A DNA stretch of 19,440 nucleotides from an uncultured Campylobacter sp. GTDB taxonomy: Bacteria > Campylobacterota > Campylobacteria > Campylobacterales > Campylobacteraceae. The stretch is taken from contig NZ_CALIBB010000195.1 of assembly GCF_938045595.1 (NCBI RefSeq), forward strand, positions 1 through 19,440, given 5' to 3'. Shown here piece after piece: positions 1 to 7,879 of the stretch. The notes beneath the pieces were generated by a model, which was not told the DNA's origin, searched no databases, and was given only the letters and a program-made list of their open reading frames with translations. The translations under genes were made by a program, and so were the position numbers. The first letter of the stretch is position 1. Every line of letters begins with the position of its first letter.

Positions 1-1258
1 CGAATTGCGCGTTACAAACGCCGTTGAGCTCGCAGTTTATGCGGGCATTAGCAATCGAGCTTTTTGAAATTTCGCTCGCCAGCACGCGGTTAAATTTAGC
101 CGCAAGCGGGATGGTGAAGTTGCCGTGCCCGCAGTACAGCTCCAGCAGATCGCGCGCTGCGGAGCTTTCTTGGCGTACGGCATATTGTTCGCGACTCGAA
201 TTTTGCTCGGCTGAATTTTTGCAGGCTGAATTTTGCGCGCTTTTCTTTTCACAATCCAAATTTTGCGCAGCGGAATTTTGCACTTCCAAATCCTTGCGAG
301 CGAAATTTTTATCCGCAGAGCTCTCGCCTGCGGATGCACAGTTAGGTTTCACGGAATTTTCGCCGTTAAATTCTACGCGAGCGAAATTTGCCTTAACGGA
401 ATTTCGGCAAGCAGCGTTAAATTCGGCGGAATTTTCAGAAGCGAAATTTCGATCCATAAAATTTTGCGCAGCGGACTGCTCACAGCCCAAATTTTGCGCG
501 GCGGAATTCTCCGCTATGGAGTTCTTTGTGGCGAAATTCCGTGCGGCAAAATTTTTTTCAGTAAAATTCTTTGCGGCGGAATTCTGCGCGGCGCGTACTT
601 CGCTCGTGCCCTCTTTACCGAAGTCCACGCAACTTCTCGCCCAGGCGATCATCTTTTCGTTCACGCCGCGGTTGGGCTGGATGAAGGCGTTTTCGCCGAA
701 GCGAAATTTATAAACTCGCCCGTCCACGCAAAGCTCGTCTGTGAGGCTTAGCTCGCCGCTTAGCAGCTTCTGTCCACGCGCGCGAGCCATGACCCCGATG
801 TCAAGTTTGCCCGCCAGCTCGCAAATCGCCTCCTGCTCGCGCTCGCCCAGGCGCTTGTGATAAAGCAGCGTCGCCAAAATCCCGCTAGCGCACGAGATAA
901 ACTCGACGCCGAAGAGCCTTTCTTTTAAAGCTTCGCTCCGCCTAAGCGCCTCTAGCAGCCGCGGCATTAAATTTGCGATAGGAAGCGCTACCTTGGGGCA
1001 TTCGTTAATTAAAATTTTCTTACTACGTGCGCCGCCCATCGTGTAAGCAAGATCAAATGCGCTATGCCAAATATCGTGCCAGATGCCAAATTCCGCCCTG
1101 ATACGATAATTTTGCGGCTGCGAGGCAAAAAACTCAAACTCGCCGTCAAAAAATTCTCTGAATTTATCGGCGATCAGCTGCTTTTTGTATAAAATTTGAT
1201 CCTCATAGGGCTCACCGAGCGTGCAGCTGCCGCAACTACCGAAGCTTTCGCAATTCAT
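1..1258 (-). CDS. trmA: tRNA (uracil-5-)-methyltransferase TrmA, 3' end outside window, with repeat insertion
   Basis: TrmA makes m5U54 in the tRNA T-loop, using SAM and a Cys nucleophile. From the ATG at 1258 the frame stays open for 419 codons and leaves the window. Family marks: an FIQPN motif with Gln194, followed by VNEKM, then the SAM motif I LLELYCGHGNF from about residue 371. The spelling fits TrmA rather than RlmD. E. coli TrmA (366 aa) has motif I near residue 211, so about 150 extra residues lie between residues 220 and 368. They are an Asn-rich 5-residue repeat, listed separately. The N-terminus has C3-x5-C9-x2-C12 and C87 (NECPK), resembling the 4Fe-4S cysteines of RlmD. The ATG overlaps the antiporter stop (ATGA), so the two are probably translationally coupled. 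The catalytic Cys region and the stop lie outside the window. Confidence 0.9.
   Translation of the reverse strand, partial: MNCESFGSCGSCTLGEPYEDQILYKKQLIADKFREFFDGEFEFFASQPQNYRIRAEFGIWHDIWHSAFDLAYTMGGARSKKILINECPKVALPIANLMPRLLEALRRSEALKERLFGVEFISCASGILATLLYHKRLGEREQEAICELAGKLDIGVMARARGQKLLSGELSLTDELCVDGRVYKFRFGENAFIQPNRGVNEKMIAWARSCVDFGKEGTSEVRAAQNSAAKNFTEKNFAARNFATKNSIAENSAAQNLGCEQSAAQNFMDRNFASENSAEFNAACRNSVKANFARVEFNGENSVKPNCASAGESSADKNFARKDLEVQNSAAQNLDCEKKSAQNSACKNSAEQNSSREQYAVRQESSAARDLLELYCGHGNFTIPLAAKFNRVLASEISKSSIANARINCELNGVCNAQF
173..601 (-). repeat. 15-bp RAATTY-based tandem repeat encoding an Asn-rich insertion in TrmA
   Basis: On the minus strand an Asn codon, followed by a Phe, Ser, Leu, Ala or Cys codon, recurs every 15 nt. 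Seventeen consecutive positions from 581 down to 341 are in perfect phase, and 15 of them are Asn. A 6-nt phase shift follows, then nine more from 305 to 185, six of them Asn. A typical unit reads A-A-Q-N-F or A-A-K-N-S. At DNA level nearly every unit carries AAATTT, GAATTT, AAATTC or GAATTC, about 20 copies in roughly 400 bp. The sequence resembles pentapeptide repeats (A[D/N]Lxx), but the i-2 position is mostly Lys, Gln or Glu, which would not pack inside that beta-helix. A flexible linker is more likely. The lack of stops in other frames explains the spurious long ORFs here. Confidence 0.9.
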
Positions 1259-2955
1259 ACATCCACTCTTTTACCCACCACGCGCAGTAAAAGAATGATA
1301 GCCGCGATACCTAAGATCAGACATCCCCACACGCTAAGCCCAAAGCCCGCAGGCAGGTAGCCGCAAATGATACTGATGCCGCAAACGACCAGCGCATAGG
1401 TCATCTGCGTGCTTACGTGCTCGATGTGATCGCAGCCTGCGCCCATCGAAGAGAGGATCGTCGTATCAGAAATCGGCGAGCAGTGATCGCCGAAGATCGC
1501 CCCCGTAAGCACCGCGCTTACGTTTACGCACATAAAAACGTGAAATTCCTCGCCGCTAAGGCCATATTTTTGCCCCACGGCGTGAGCAAGAGGCACGGCC
1601 AGAGGGGTAACGATGCCCATAGTACCGAAGCTCGTGCCCGTTGAAAATGAGATAAACGAGCTAAGCACGAAGATTACGATCGCAAGAGCAAAGCGCGGCG
1701 TAGCGTCGCTTAGAAGTTCGACCAAGTAGCGCGAAGTGCCAAGCTCCTTGATAACAGAGCTTAGCGACCACGCAAAAAGCAGGATTATGACGGTATTTAG
1801 CATGCTTTTCCAGCCGCCAACCCAGACCTCGATCGCCTCTTTAATGCCGTAAATTTTTTGCGCGATTCCCAAAACGACAGCGATGATCGACGAAAAGAGC
1901 GCGGATTGAAACAGCACGACCGAGGCGTCCGCTGCGCTAAATGCGGTGCGGATCGAGGTAAAGCTAAGAGGGGCTGCCTTGACCGCCTCCAAAGCCTCGC
2001 CCTCCAGCGAGCTGTAGCCATTAAAATAAAACCCGATGACGGAAAGGACGATCATAGCTCCTAGCGGGATTATCGCGTTTAGCTTGCGAAGTGCGACGCC
2101 CTCTTTGGGTACAAAAATTTGATCCTCTAAATTTTTGATCTTAAAATCCGCAGCTCCGCTCTTGCCGCCACGAGATGCGATCTCTGCGCGATACATCGAG
2201 CCAAACTCCCTACTCATCACGGCGGTAGCGACTACGAAAAAGATCATGAAAATATTATAAAATCTATACGGGATCGTCTCTACAAAGACGGTAAAGGCGT
2301 TTATGTTTTCTATGCCGATCTGCGAGTAGGCCTCTTTGATCGCCGAAATTTCGACTCCGACCCAGGTGGAGATCACCGCGATGCCGGTGATCGGCGCAGC
2401 GGTCGCGTCGATGATGAAGGCAAATTTCGCGCGCGAAATTTTAAATTTATCCATAAGCGGTCGCATGATAGGGCCCACGATCAGCGCGTTTGCGTAATCG
2501 TCGAAAAATATCACGATACCCATCAGCCAGGTGTAAATTTGCCCCAAAACTGGAGTGTCTGCATGCTTGCTAAGCCAGAGCGCAAGCGCCTTCGTGCCGC
2601 CGCTTTTGGTCACCAAAGCGATGAGCCCGCCGATACACATGACCTGAAGCAAAATGCCCGCATTCCACGTATCAGCCATCGATTTTACCATGCGCGAGCA
2701 TAGATCTGTAAAAGCGAAAAGCGCCGAAGCTGCGATATTTTGATCGACCATACTGATGAGAAAGGTTCCGCTTAGCACGCCTAAAAACAGCGACAAAATC
2801 ACGTCCTTGGTGATAAAAGCAAGCACGATCGCCGCAACCGGCGGGATAAGCGTCAGCATGCCGTAAAGCTCGCTGTTTCGCACGGCGGGCTCCACGTCCG
2901 CAAGCGCCAGCGCGGGCAAAAAAATCGCCGTAAAGATAAGCAAATTTTTTAACAT
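1255..2955 (-). CDS. NhaC-family Na+/H+ antiporter
   Basis: Inner-membrane protein of 566 aa in the NhaC antiporter superfamily, expected to exchange Na+ for H+; the substrate is not settled by sequence. Seen: a signal-like first 20 residues ending ALALADVEP, then many hydrophobic segments. A conserved C-terminal stretch from residue 489 reads GDHCSPISDTT and is followed by a Cys-Asp-His-Ile motif; both are hallmarks of this family. The first segment could be a cleaved signal peptide or simply TM1. The ATG at 2955 has an AAGGA Shine-Dalgarno 7 nt upstream. The stop overlaps the trmA start by 4 nt. A long perfect hairpin (2978-3021) lies 22 bp upstream of the start and probably overlaps the promoter or leader. 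Confidence 0.85.
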   Translation of the reverse strand: MLKNLLIFTAIFLPALALADVEPAVRNSELYGMLTLIPPVAAIVLAFITKDVILSLFLGVLSGTFLISMVDQNIAASALFAFTDLCSRMVKSMADTWNAGILLQVMCIGGLIALVTKSGGTKALALWLSKHADTPVLGQIYTWLMGIVIFFDDYANALIVGPIMRPLMDKFKISRAKFAFIIDATAAPITGIAVISTWVGVEISAIKEAYSQIGIENINAFTVFVETIPYRFYNIFMIFFVVATAVMSREFGSMYRAEIASRGGKSGAADFKIKNLEDQIFVPKEGVALRKLNAIIPLGAMIVLSVIGFYFNGYSSLEGEALEAVKAAPLSFTSIRTAFSAADASVVLFQSALFSSIIAVVLGIAQKIYGIKEAIEVWVGGWKSMLNTVIILLFAWSLSSVIKELGTSRYLVELLSDATPRFALAIVIFVLSSFISFSTGTSFGTMGIVTPLAVPLAHAVGQKYGLSGEEFHVFMCVNVSAVLTGAIFGDHCSPISDTTILSSMGAGCDHIEHVSTQMTYALVVCGISIICGYLPAGFGLSVWGCLILGIAAIILLLRVVGKRVDV

Positions 2956-2977
2956 TTTAATCCTTGATGATTGATAA

Positions 2978-3021
2978 AATTTTAAAATTTAACCTCCGAT
3001 CGGGGGTTAAATTTTAAAATT
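2978..3021. repeat. 17-bp perfect inverted repeat (hairpin) upstream of the antiporter gene
   Basis: The arms 2978-2994 and 3005-3021 are perfect reverse complements of 17 bp, AT-rich and closing on AACC/GGTT. The 10-base loop can pair three more steps around GATC. Each arm holds two RAATTY hexamers. It lies 22 bp before the antiporter ATG. It could be a terminator for a transcript from the right, a leader structure or a dispersed palindrome. There is no clean T-run directly after it on the minus strand, so a simple terminator is not certain. Confidence 0.75.
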
Positions 3022-3573
3022 CTGCGCACTTTGCAGCAAATTCGTATTCACGCGCTTTCTTTTACGGCGATTTTTGAGTGCCTTAATCGCACAGCAAGCT
3101 CTACAATTTTGCTGCGTTTGCAATTTTGCGAACGCATTTTTAAGCAATTTATCGCGCAGAAAAATCTCTCCGGTGCAAAATACCGCGCGCGGCGTAATCA
3201 AAAAGCGTTTTATAAGTGCATTTAAATTCTACTTAACATAGCAAAAGCCCCCAAGTCAAGGTAAAATTCCGCAACACTGCGACACTTGCTTTGCCGCAAA
3301 AGGATAAATTTTTCGCGCAAAATTTGACGAAATCCCGCTCTTGATCGCAAACCAAAATCCCTCGGCAAAAATTTTATCGCGCATAAACGCACAAATATCG
3401 CCATTTTTAAAGCTCGTCTGCGCGTTTATAAAATTTCAGTGCATGCAACCTGCGCAAGCAAAGCGATAAAATTTTAAAGCGTTAAATTCTACCAACTCGC
3501 ACTCGAAAAATCCGCTAAATCTATAGAATTTACAAAGCGGCAAAACATTAAATTTAAAGCTTATAAGGCTTTT

Positions 3574-3605
3574 GCAAACCCAAAACGCCGCAAACCCAAA
3601 ACGAC
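3574..3605. repeat. 16-bp tandem duplication
   Basis: Two adjacent copies of a 16-bp unit, GCAAACCCAAAACGCC at 3574-3589 and the same with one mismatch near its end at 3590-3605. They lie 36 bp downstream of the ankyrin gene stop. No function is apparent; this looks like a simple slippage duplication. Confidence 0.8.
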
Positions 3606-3640
3606 GACGAAACGGCGAGCGACCCTTTAAATCAAGCCCG

Positions 3641-4873
3641 CTAATTTTCACGCTCAGGTGCATCTTGCGGATCGCTCGTAAAATCATCGCTTACTTGCGT
3701 AGGACTTAATCCAAGCGAGCGCAAATAGCTCTGCGTAGCCGCTTCACCACCCGCAAGCGCGTAGTCTAGCGCATTTAGCCCCGCCTCGTCGGCCGCCTTT
3801 TCGTTTGCGCCCGATTTTACGAGCAATTCAACGATCTGCTTGGTACTTTTTTGCGCCGCAAACATCAGCAGTGTCTTGCCCGCTCCTGAACGCTCACAGC
3901 CGTCGCTACGCTCGCCTAGCGATGCTAGAGCCTGGGCCTCGGCGCTGCCGATCTGGCGGACATTTACGCTAGCGTGCGAGTAGATTAGCAACTTTACGAG
4001 CTCATAATTTTTTGCCGCGGCGGCGAAAAATATCGGAGTTTGCCCAAGCGAGTTTTTATAGCCAACCAAGGCGCCTTTAGAGATCATAAATTTAGCGCTT
4101 TGAACGTTATTCATCGCGTAAAATAGAGAGTTTTCCTCGCCAGCATTCACCTGCGCGCCTCGCTCGATCAAAGCGCCGCTAAAGCGCTCGTCATATCCTA
4201 GCAAAAGTGCCAGATCCAGGGCATTATCAAGCTCGTAAATTGCAAAATCCTTGCTAAAAAGTAGCGTACGAAACTCATCTGCACCTACTCCGCCTTTTAG
4301 CGCCAGCTCAAGCTCACCGTAATCTCCCGCCTTGCGATCCTTTGCGGCGTATGCGATAAATTCCGCTATCACGGCGCTTGCCAGCTCATCGGCGTCGTTT
4401 TTGTTGAATTTAACGGCGAAATAATCTCTTAGTGCCTCCCTGGCTGCCGGGATCTCGCCCATAAAATTGCCATAAGCGATGAAATTTCCAATCTTGCGCT
4501 CGGAGTAAAATTCTAAGGCTTCAAGCGATTTTTCGCTAATTTGCGCGTAGTTTTTCTCTTTAGCATAGCTCAAAAAGCCCTCGCCATCCATCCCCGCAAA
4601 TGCCAAGGTTCGCTCAAGCCTTTTTTCGTTCAGCAAGGCTTCGTTACCGACACAATCGATATTTTCGTCCCTGATCTCAGAAGCCGCGCTTTTTAAATTT
4701 TGCAAAAATTCTGCGCCAGCTAGCGAGCCTTTACAGCCAAAATCGCTTTGCAGCAGCTCTTCGTCCGCAGGCTCTTTGCTAAAAAAGCCGCGCGGATCGC
4801 TTAGTATCTGCTCGCAAGAAGCGCCAAAAAGCGTGCCGCAAAAAACAAACGAACCCATTAGAATTTTTCGCAT
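3641..4873 (-). CDS. Exported ankyrin-repeat protein
   Basis: About 410 aa. The frame opens at 4891, but the ATG at 4873 is better: GAGG sits 5 nt before it and the protein then starts MRKILMGSFVFCGTLFGAS, a signal peptide ending near GAS-C. The lipobox is poor because Leu is missing at -3, so SPI cleavage or a weak lipoprotein are both possible. The first half has no recognised domain. The second half (about residues 210-400) carries ankyrin-type units, with motifs such as TPIFFAAAAKNYELVKLLI and TLLMFAAQ followed by IVELLVKSGA. Ankyrin repeats mediate protein contacts; location in the periplasm is inferred. It stands alone between two gene-free spans. The partner is unknown. Confidence 0.75.
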   Translation of the reverse strand: MRKILMGSFVFCGTLFGASCEQILSDPRGFFSKEPADEELLQSDFGCKGSLAGAEFLQNLKSAASEIRDENIDCVGNEALLNEKRLERTLAFAGMDGEGFLSYAKEKNYAQISEKSLEALEFYSERKIGNFIAYGNFMGEIPAAREALRDYFAVKFNKNDADELASAVIAEFIAYAAKDRKAGDYGELELALKGGVGADEFRTLLFSKDFAIYELDNALDLALLLGYDERFSGALIERGAQVNAGEENSLFYAMNNVQSAKFMISKGALVGYKNSLGQTPIFFAAAAKNYELVKLLIYSHASVNVRQIGSAEAQALASLGERSDGCERSGAGKTLLMFAAQKSTKQIVELLVKSGANEKAADEAGLNALDYALAGGEAATQSYLRSLGLSPTQVSDDFTSDPQDAPEREN

Positions 4874-5341
4874 CGCTACCTCGAATTGCATTTGAAGCGT
4901 TATTTTACCTTTAAATTTATTTATTAAAACTTAGTGCGGGTAGTGGAATTCTACGGAATTTCTTTCAACCTTATAAAATTTTGCGGAATTTTTAAAATTT
5001 TACGGCGCAGCGACGAGCGGCGTTAAATAATGGCAGTTAGAGGCGCAGCGACGAGCGGCGCTGTATGACGGCACGGCGACCGCATATTAAAATTTTAAAA
5101 TTTACGCGCGCCCTAGCGATAAAATAAAATTTTGCAAGCCGTACAAATCTAGCAGAATTCCGCGCTAGGTTTATCGTGAAATAAAATTTTTCAAGTGGAG
5201 CCCGTTCCGTGGAATTCTACGCGCATTAGTAACGAGATAGAATTTGCGAGGTAGAATTCCTTGCAGAATGGAAGAATTTTGCAGCGAGTAGAGTTAAATT
5301 TCTCTGCGCAAAATTCCGCACCTAGCGCAAAATCCGCCGCG
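4874..5341. other. Gene-free span saturated with RAATTY, with a 19-bp direct repeat
   Basis: I see no gene in these 468 bp, which separate the ankyrin gene from the copA stop. About 17 RAATTY hexamers (AAATTT, GAATTT, AAATTC, GAATTC) are present by eye, spaced irregularly by short GC-rich pieces such as TACGCG or TTGCGG. A 19-bp direct repeat lies at 5004-5060. The ankyrin gene promoter should lie at the left end, but no clear -10 box was assigned. Confidence 0.7.
5004..5060. repeat. 19-bp direct repeat, two copies 38 bp apart
   Basis: GGCGCAGCGACGAGCGGCG occurs identically at 5004-5022 and 5042-5060, start to start 38 bp. The 19 bases between contain no RAATTY. It is GC-rich and embedded in an AATT-rich span. 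No ORF uses it. Its role is unknown. Confidence 0.85.
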
Positions 5342-7519
5342 TTAAAATTTAGCAAATTTCAATCTGATGGAATTTAGCACGACCGTTACGGAGCTAAAGC
5401 ACATCGCCGCAGCGCCGTACATCGGCTTTAGAAGCACGCCGAGCGCCGGATATAGCGCACCTGCCGCGATCGGGATACACACGGCGTTGTAAAACAGCGC
5501 CCAGAAGAGGTTTTGCTTGATCGTCCGCATGGCAGCTCCCGATAGGCGGAATAGATATAGCACGCTTGCAAGGTCGTTTTTTATAAAAATCACGTCGCCC
5601 GCGCCCTTGGCTACGTCGCTGCCGCCGTTCATAGCGACGCCGATGCTAGCCGCTTTTAAGCTCGGCGCGTCATTGACGCCGTCGCCCACGAAAAGCACCC
5701 GTTTGCCCTCATCGGTCAGGGATTTGATGAACTCATATTTGCCGCTTGGAAGCACTCCGCTTCTTACCTCGTCGATGCCGAGGTTGCGAGCGACGAAATT
5801 TGCCGTTTTGGCGTTATCGCCCGTTAGCATGACGGTTTTTACGCCGCCTTTTTGCAACGTCTGAATGACGCTGCGCGCTTCAGCCCTGATCTCGTCGCTA
5901 AATGCGATGAAGCCCGCGTACGAGCCGCCTATCGCGCAGTAAACGACGCCGAAGCCCTTGTCTAAAAGCTCCTCCGCTTCTACTTCGACGCCCGCATCCA
6001 CGCCGCGCTCGCGCAGAAAGCCCGCGCTGCCGCAAAGAATTTCGCCGGTGGGATTTTTAGCGACAATCCCCTTGCCCGCGATGCTTTCGAACTCGCCGTT
6101 AAGCTTAGAAATTTCGCCGAATTTCAGCTCGGCAAATTTTACGATCGCCTTTGAGATCGGATGCTCGCTAAGCTTTTGCGCGCTTGCTAAAGCGTAGAGA
6201 TCCTGGGCGCTCAGATCGCTGAAGCTTACCGAAATTTCGCCCTTGCTAAGCGTGCCGGTTTTATCGAAAACCGCGACGTCGGCGCCTTTTAAAATTTCTA
6301 AAATTTCGGGATTTTTGATTAAAATTCCAGCTTTTGCGGCGTTTGAGATCGCGCAAACGATCGCAATCGGCGTCGCAAGACCTAGCGCGCACGGGCAGGA
6401 GATGATAAGCACGCAGATAGCGGCGGATGCGGCGTATGAGAGCCGCCCGTCAAGCGCCATCCACGCTATAAAGCTGACAAGCGCGATCAAAATCACCGCA
6501 GGCACGAAGATATTTGAAATTTTATCGGCAAAGCGCGCGATCGGCATCTTTTTGTTGCCCGCCTCGTTTAGCAGATTTTTAATCTCGGCAAGCAGCGTCT
6601 GATGCGAAAATTTCGTCACTTTCACGTAGATGACGCCGTCCGTGCTGACGCAGCCCGCATTCACCTCATCGCCTACGCTTTTATAAACCGCCAAGCTCTC
6701 GCCGCTGATGAGCGAGGTGTCGATCTGCGCGCCGCCCTCGACGATAAGCCCGTCGCAAGGGATGCGCGAGCCGTTTTTTACTAGCACCTTATCGCCCGGC
6801 TTTAGCGATTCTGCGCGCACTTCGGCTATCGTGCCGTCGTCTTTGATCAAAAGCGCGGTTTTAGGGCTTAGATCGATTAGCCCCTTGATGTAGTCGTTCG
6901 CCTTCATCTTGCTGCGCTCTTCAAGGTATTTGCCGAGCGAAATAAAGGCGATTATCATCGAGGCGGACGAGAAATAAAGATTGGTAAATTCGTTCTGCAC
7001 GCCGTGCGTATAGACCCACGCCGCGGCCGTTAGCGAATAGGCAAACGCAAAAAAGCTTCCCATCGCCACGAGCACGTTCATATCAAAGCTTCTGTTTTTC
7101 AGAGAGCCATAAGCGTGATAAAAGAAGTTCTTGCCGCAGTAAAACAGGCTCACGCACGCCATCGCCGCGCAAAGCAGCGCTTTTGGAACGAAGCTTAAAA
7201 ACCCGCTCATCTCCACAGCCATTACCGCCGCGGCTAAAACGAGAGCGAGGATTAGCCTAAATAGCGCCGCTTTGAGGTTGCGCCGCTTTTTGCGCTCCAA
7301 ATCCTCGTAATCCACGGCGATGTCGTATCCCAGCTTTTTGATCTTGGCTTTTAGCGTCTCCTCAAGCGCTGGATCAGCAAGCACAAACTCGCCGCTGCCG
7401 TTTGCGAAATTTACGTGCGCGTCCTGTACCCCCTCGATCTTGCGACTTACCCGCTCGATCGCATTGGAGCAGTTTACGCAGCTCATCCCAACGATATTTA
7501 GAGTGATTTTACTTGACAT
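5342..7519 (-). CDS. copA: Copper-exporting P1B-type ATPase CopA
   Basis: 725 aa, full family length. It pumps Cu(I) from the cytoplasm across the inner membrane using ATP. In order: one N-terminal heavy-metal domain with GMSCVNC (C14, C17), an actuator loop with SGES (272-275), the transmembrane metal motif CPC (375-377), the phosphorylated Asp in DKTGT (D419), the His-Pro pair of the nucleotide domain (453-454), TGD (566-568) and GDGVNDAP (612-619). The C-terminal membrane segment has conserved YN and an SSVTVVLNS signature. CPC with YN and the SS motif favours Cu(I) over Zn/Cd. The ATG follows copZ by 11 nt with no clear Shine-Dalgarno, so translation is probably coupled to copZ. Confidence 0.95.
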   Translation of the reverse strand: MSSKITLNIVGMSCVNCSNAIERVSRKIEGVQDAHVNFANGSGEFVLADPALEETLKAKIKKLGYDIAVDYEDLERKKRRNLKAALFRLILALVLAAAVMAVEMSGFLSFVPKALLCAAMACVSLFYCGKNFFYHAYGSLKNRSFDMNVLVAMGSFFAFAYSLTAAAWVYTHGVQNEFTNLYFSSASMIIAFISLGKYLEERSKMKANDYIKGLIDLSPKTALLIKDDGTIAEVRAESLKPGDKVLVKNGSRIPCDGLIVEGGAQIDTSLISGESLAVYKSVGDEVNAGCVSTDGVIYVKVTKFSHQTLLAEIKNLLNEAGNKKMPIARFADKISNIFVPAVILIALVSFIAWMALDGRLSYAASAAICVLIISCPCALGLATPIAIVCAISNAAKAGILIKNPEILEILKGADVAVFDKTGTLSKGEISVSFSDLSAQDLYALASAQKLSEHPISKAIVKFAELKFGEISKLNGEFESIAGKGIVAKNPTGEILCGSAGFLRERGVDAGVEVEAEELLDKGFGVVYCAIGGSYAGFIAFSDEIRAEARSVIQTLQKGGVKTVMLTGDNAKTANFVARNLGIDEVRSGVLPSGKYEFIKSLTDEGKRVLFVGDGVNDAPSLKAASIGVAMNGGSDVAKGAGDVIFIKNDLASVLYLFRLSGAAMRTIKQNLFWALFYNAVCIPIAAGALYPALGVLLKPMYGAAAMCFSSVTVVLNSIRLKFAKF

Positions 7520-7530
7520 TGCGTTAGTTT

Positions 7531-7746
7531 TTAGGCTAGCTTTTCTGCGACGCTAAAACCCAAATCATCCATCTCCTCTTTAAATTTAGCCTCGTCGCGC
7601 GGATCTAAGCTTAAACTCACCACTCCGCTTGCTACGTCCACCTCGATCTCGCCGAAATCGTCCTTGAGCGCGTTTTTGATCGTCCTAGCGCAGTTTTCGC
7701 AGTGTATATTTTGCGCCTTAAATTTTACGCTTTGTTTCAAAGCCAT
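7531..7746 (-). CDS. copZ: Copper chaperone CopZ/CopP (heavy-metal-associated domain)
   Basis: 71 aa, a single ferredoxin-like HMA domain with the metal site HCENC (C16, C19) near the N-terminus. The usual Met of the MxCxxC motif is replaced by Ile-His, as in some epsilonproteobacterial CopP proteins. It is expected to carry Cu(I) in the cytoplasm and deliver it to CopA, encoded 11 nt downstream. Start ATG at 7746 with AAGGAG 6 nt upstream. A TATAAG -10 box lies 31-36 bp upstream of the ATG. No CueR-type dyad was recognised by eye. Confidence 0.9.
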   Translation of the reverse strand: MALKQSVKFKAQNIHCENCARTIKNALKDDFGEIEVDVASGVVSLSLDPRDEAKFKEEMDDLGFSVAEKLA

Positions 7747-7776
7747 AAGCCTCTCCTTTGGATTAAAATTTCAAAA

Positions 7777-7782
7777 CTTATA
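7777..7782 (-). promoter_or_regulatory. Candidate -10 box for copZ-copA
   Basis: TATAAG read on the minus strand, preceded by an A/T-rich stretch as usual for Campylobacter sigma-70 promoters, which lack a firm -35. It lies 31 bp before the copZ ATG. Called from sequence alone. Confidence 0.5.
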
Positions 7783-7839
7783 CTACTTTTTAATAAATTT
7801 TATTTCAACGCCCGCTCCTGAAATTTAAGGGTTTTTCGT

Positions 7840-7845
7840 TATAAT
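7840..7845 (+). promoter_or_regulatory. Candidate -10 box for yebC
   Basis: A perfect TATAAT preceded by a T-rich stretch (GTTTTTCGT), 34 bp before the yebC ATG. The arrangement fits Campylobacter sigma-70 promoters. Divergent from the copZ promoter within a 133-bp intergenic span. Confidence 0.65.
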
Positions 7846-7879
7846 CACCCGTTTTTAAATTTAAGCTTTAAGGAATTTT

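Larger units (their letters stand above)
2956..3640. other. Gene-free span rich in RAATTY hexamers
   Basis: I recognise no gene in these 685 bp. Short ORFs on both strands (at most about 80 codons) have no family features or ribosome binding sites. The span holds the hairpin at 2978-3021, a 16-bp tandem duplication at 3574-3605 and about 15 RAATTY hexamers by eye. The 3' end of the ankyrin gene lies at 3641 and any terminator for it would fall here, but I see no clear one. Confidence 0.7.

Noticed and set aside
173..601. Genuine pentapeptide-repeat beta-helix domain in TrmA
   Set aside because: The 5-residue period fits, but the inward-facing i-2 position is mostly Lys, Gln, Glu or Arg rather than Ala, so a stable quadrilateral helix is unlikely.
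24..751. Long plus-strand frames (229 and 172 codons) rich in AEFCAAKF-like repeats
   Set aside because: They are the reverse side of the trmA repeat tract; the 15-bp unit lacks stops in several frames. The minus-strand trmA frame has the family motifs.
3436..3687. 83-codon minus frame overlapping the ankyrin gene end
   Set aside because: Overlaps the well-supported ankyrin gene in another frame and lacks features of its own.
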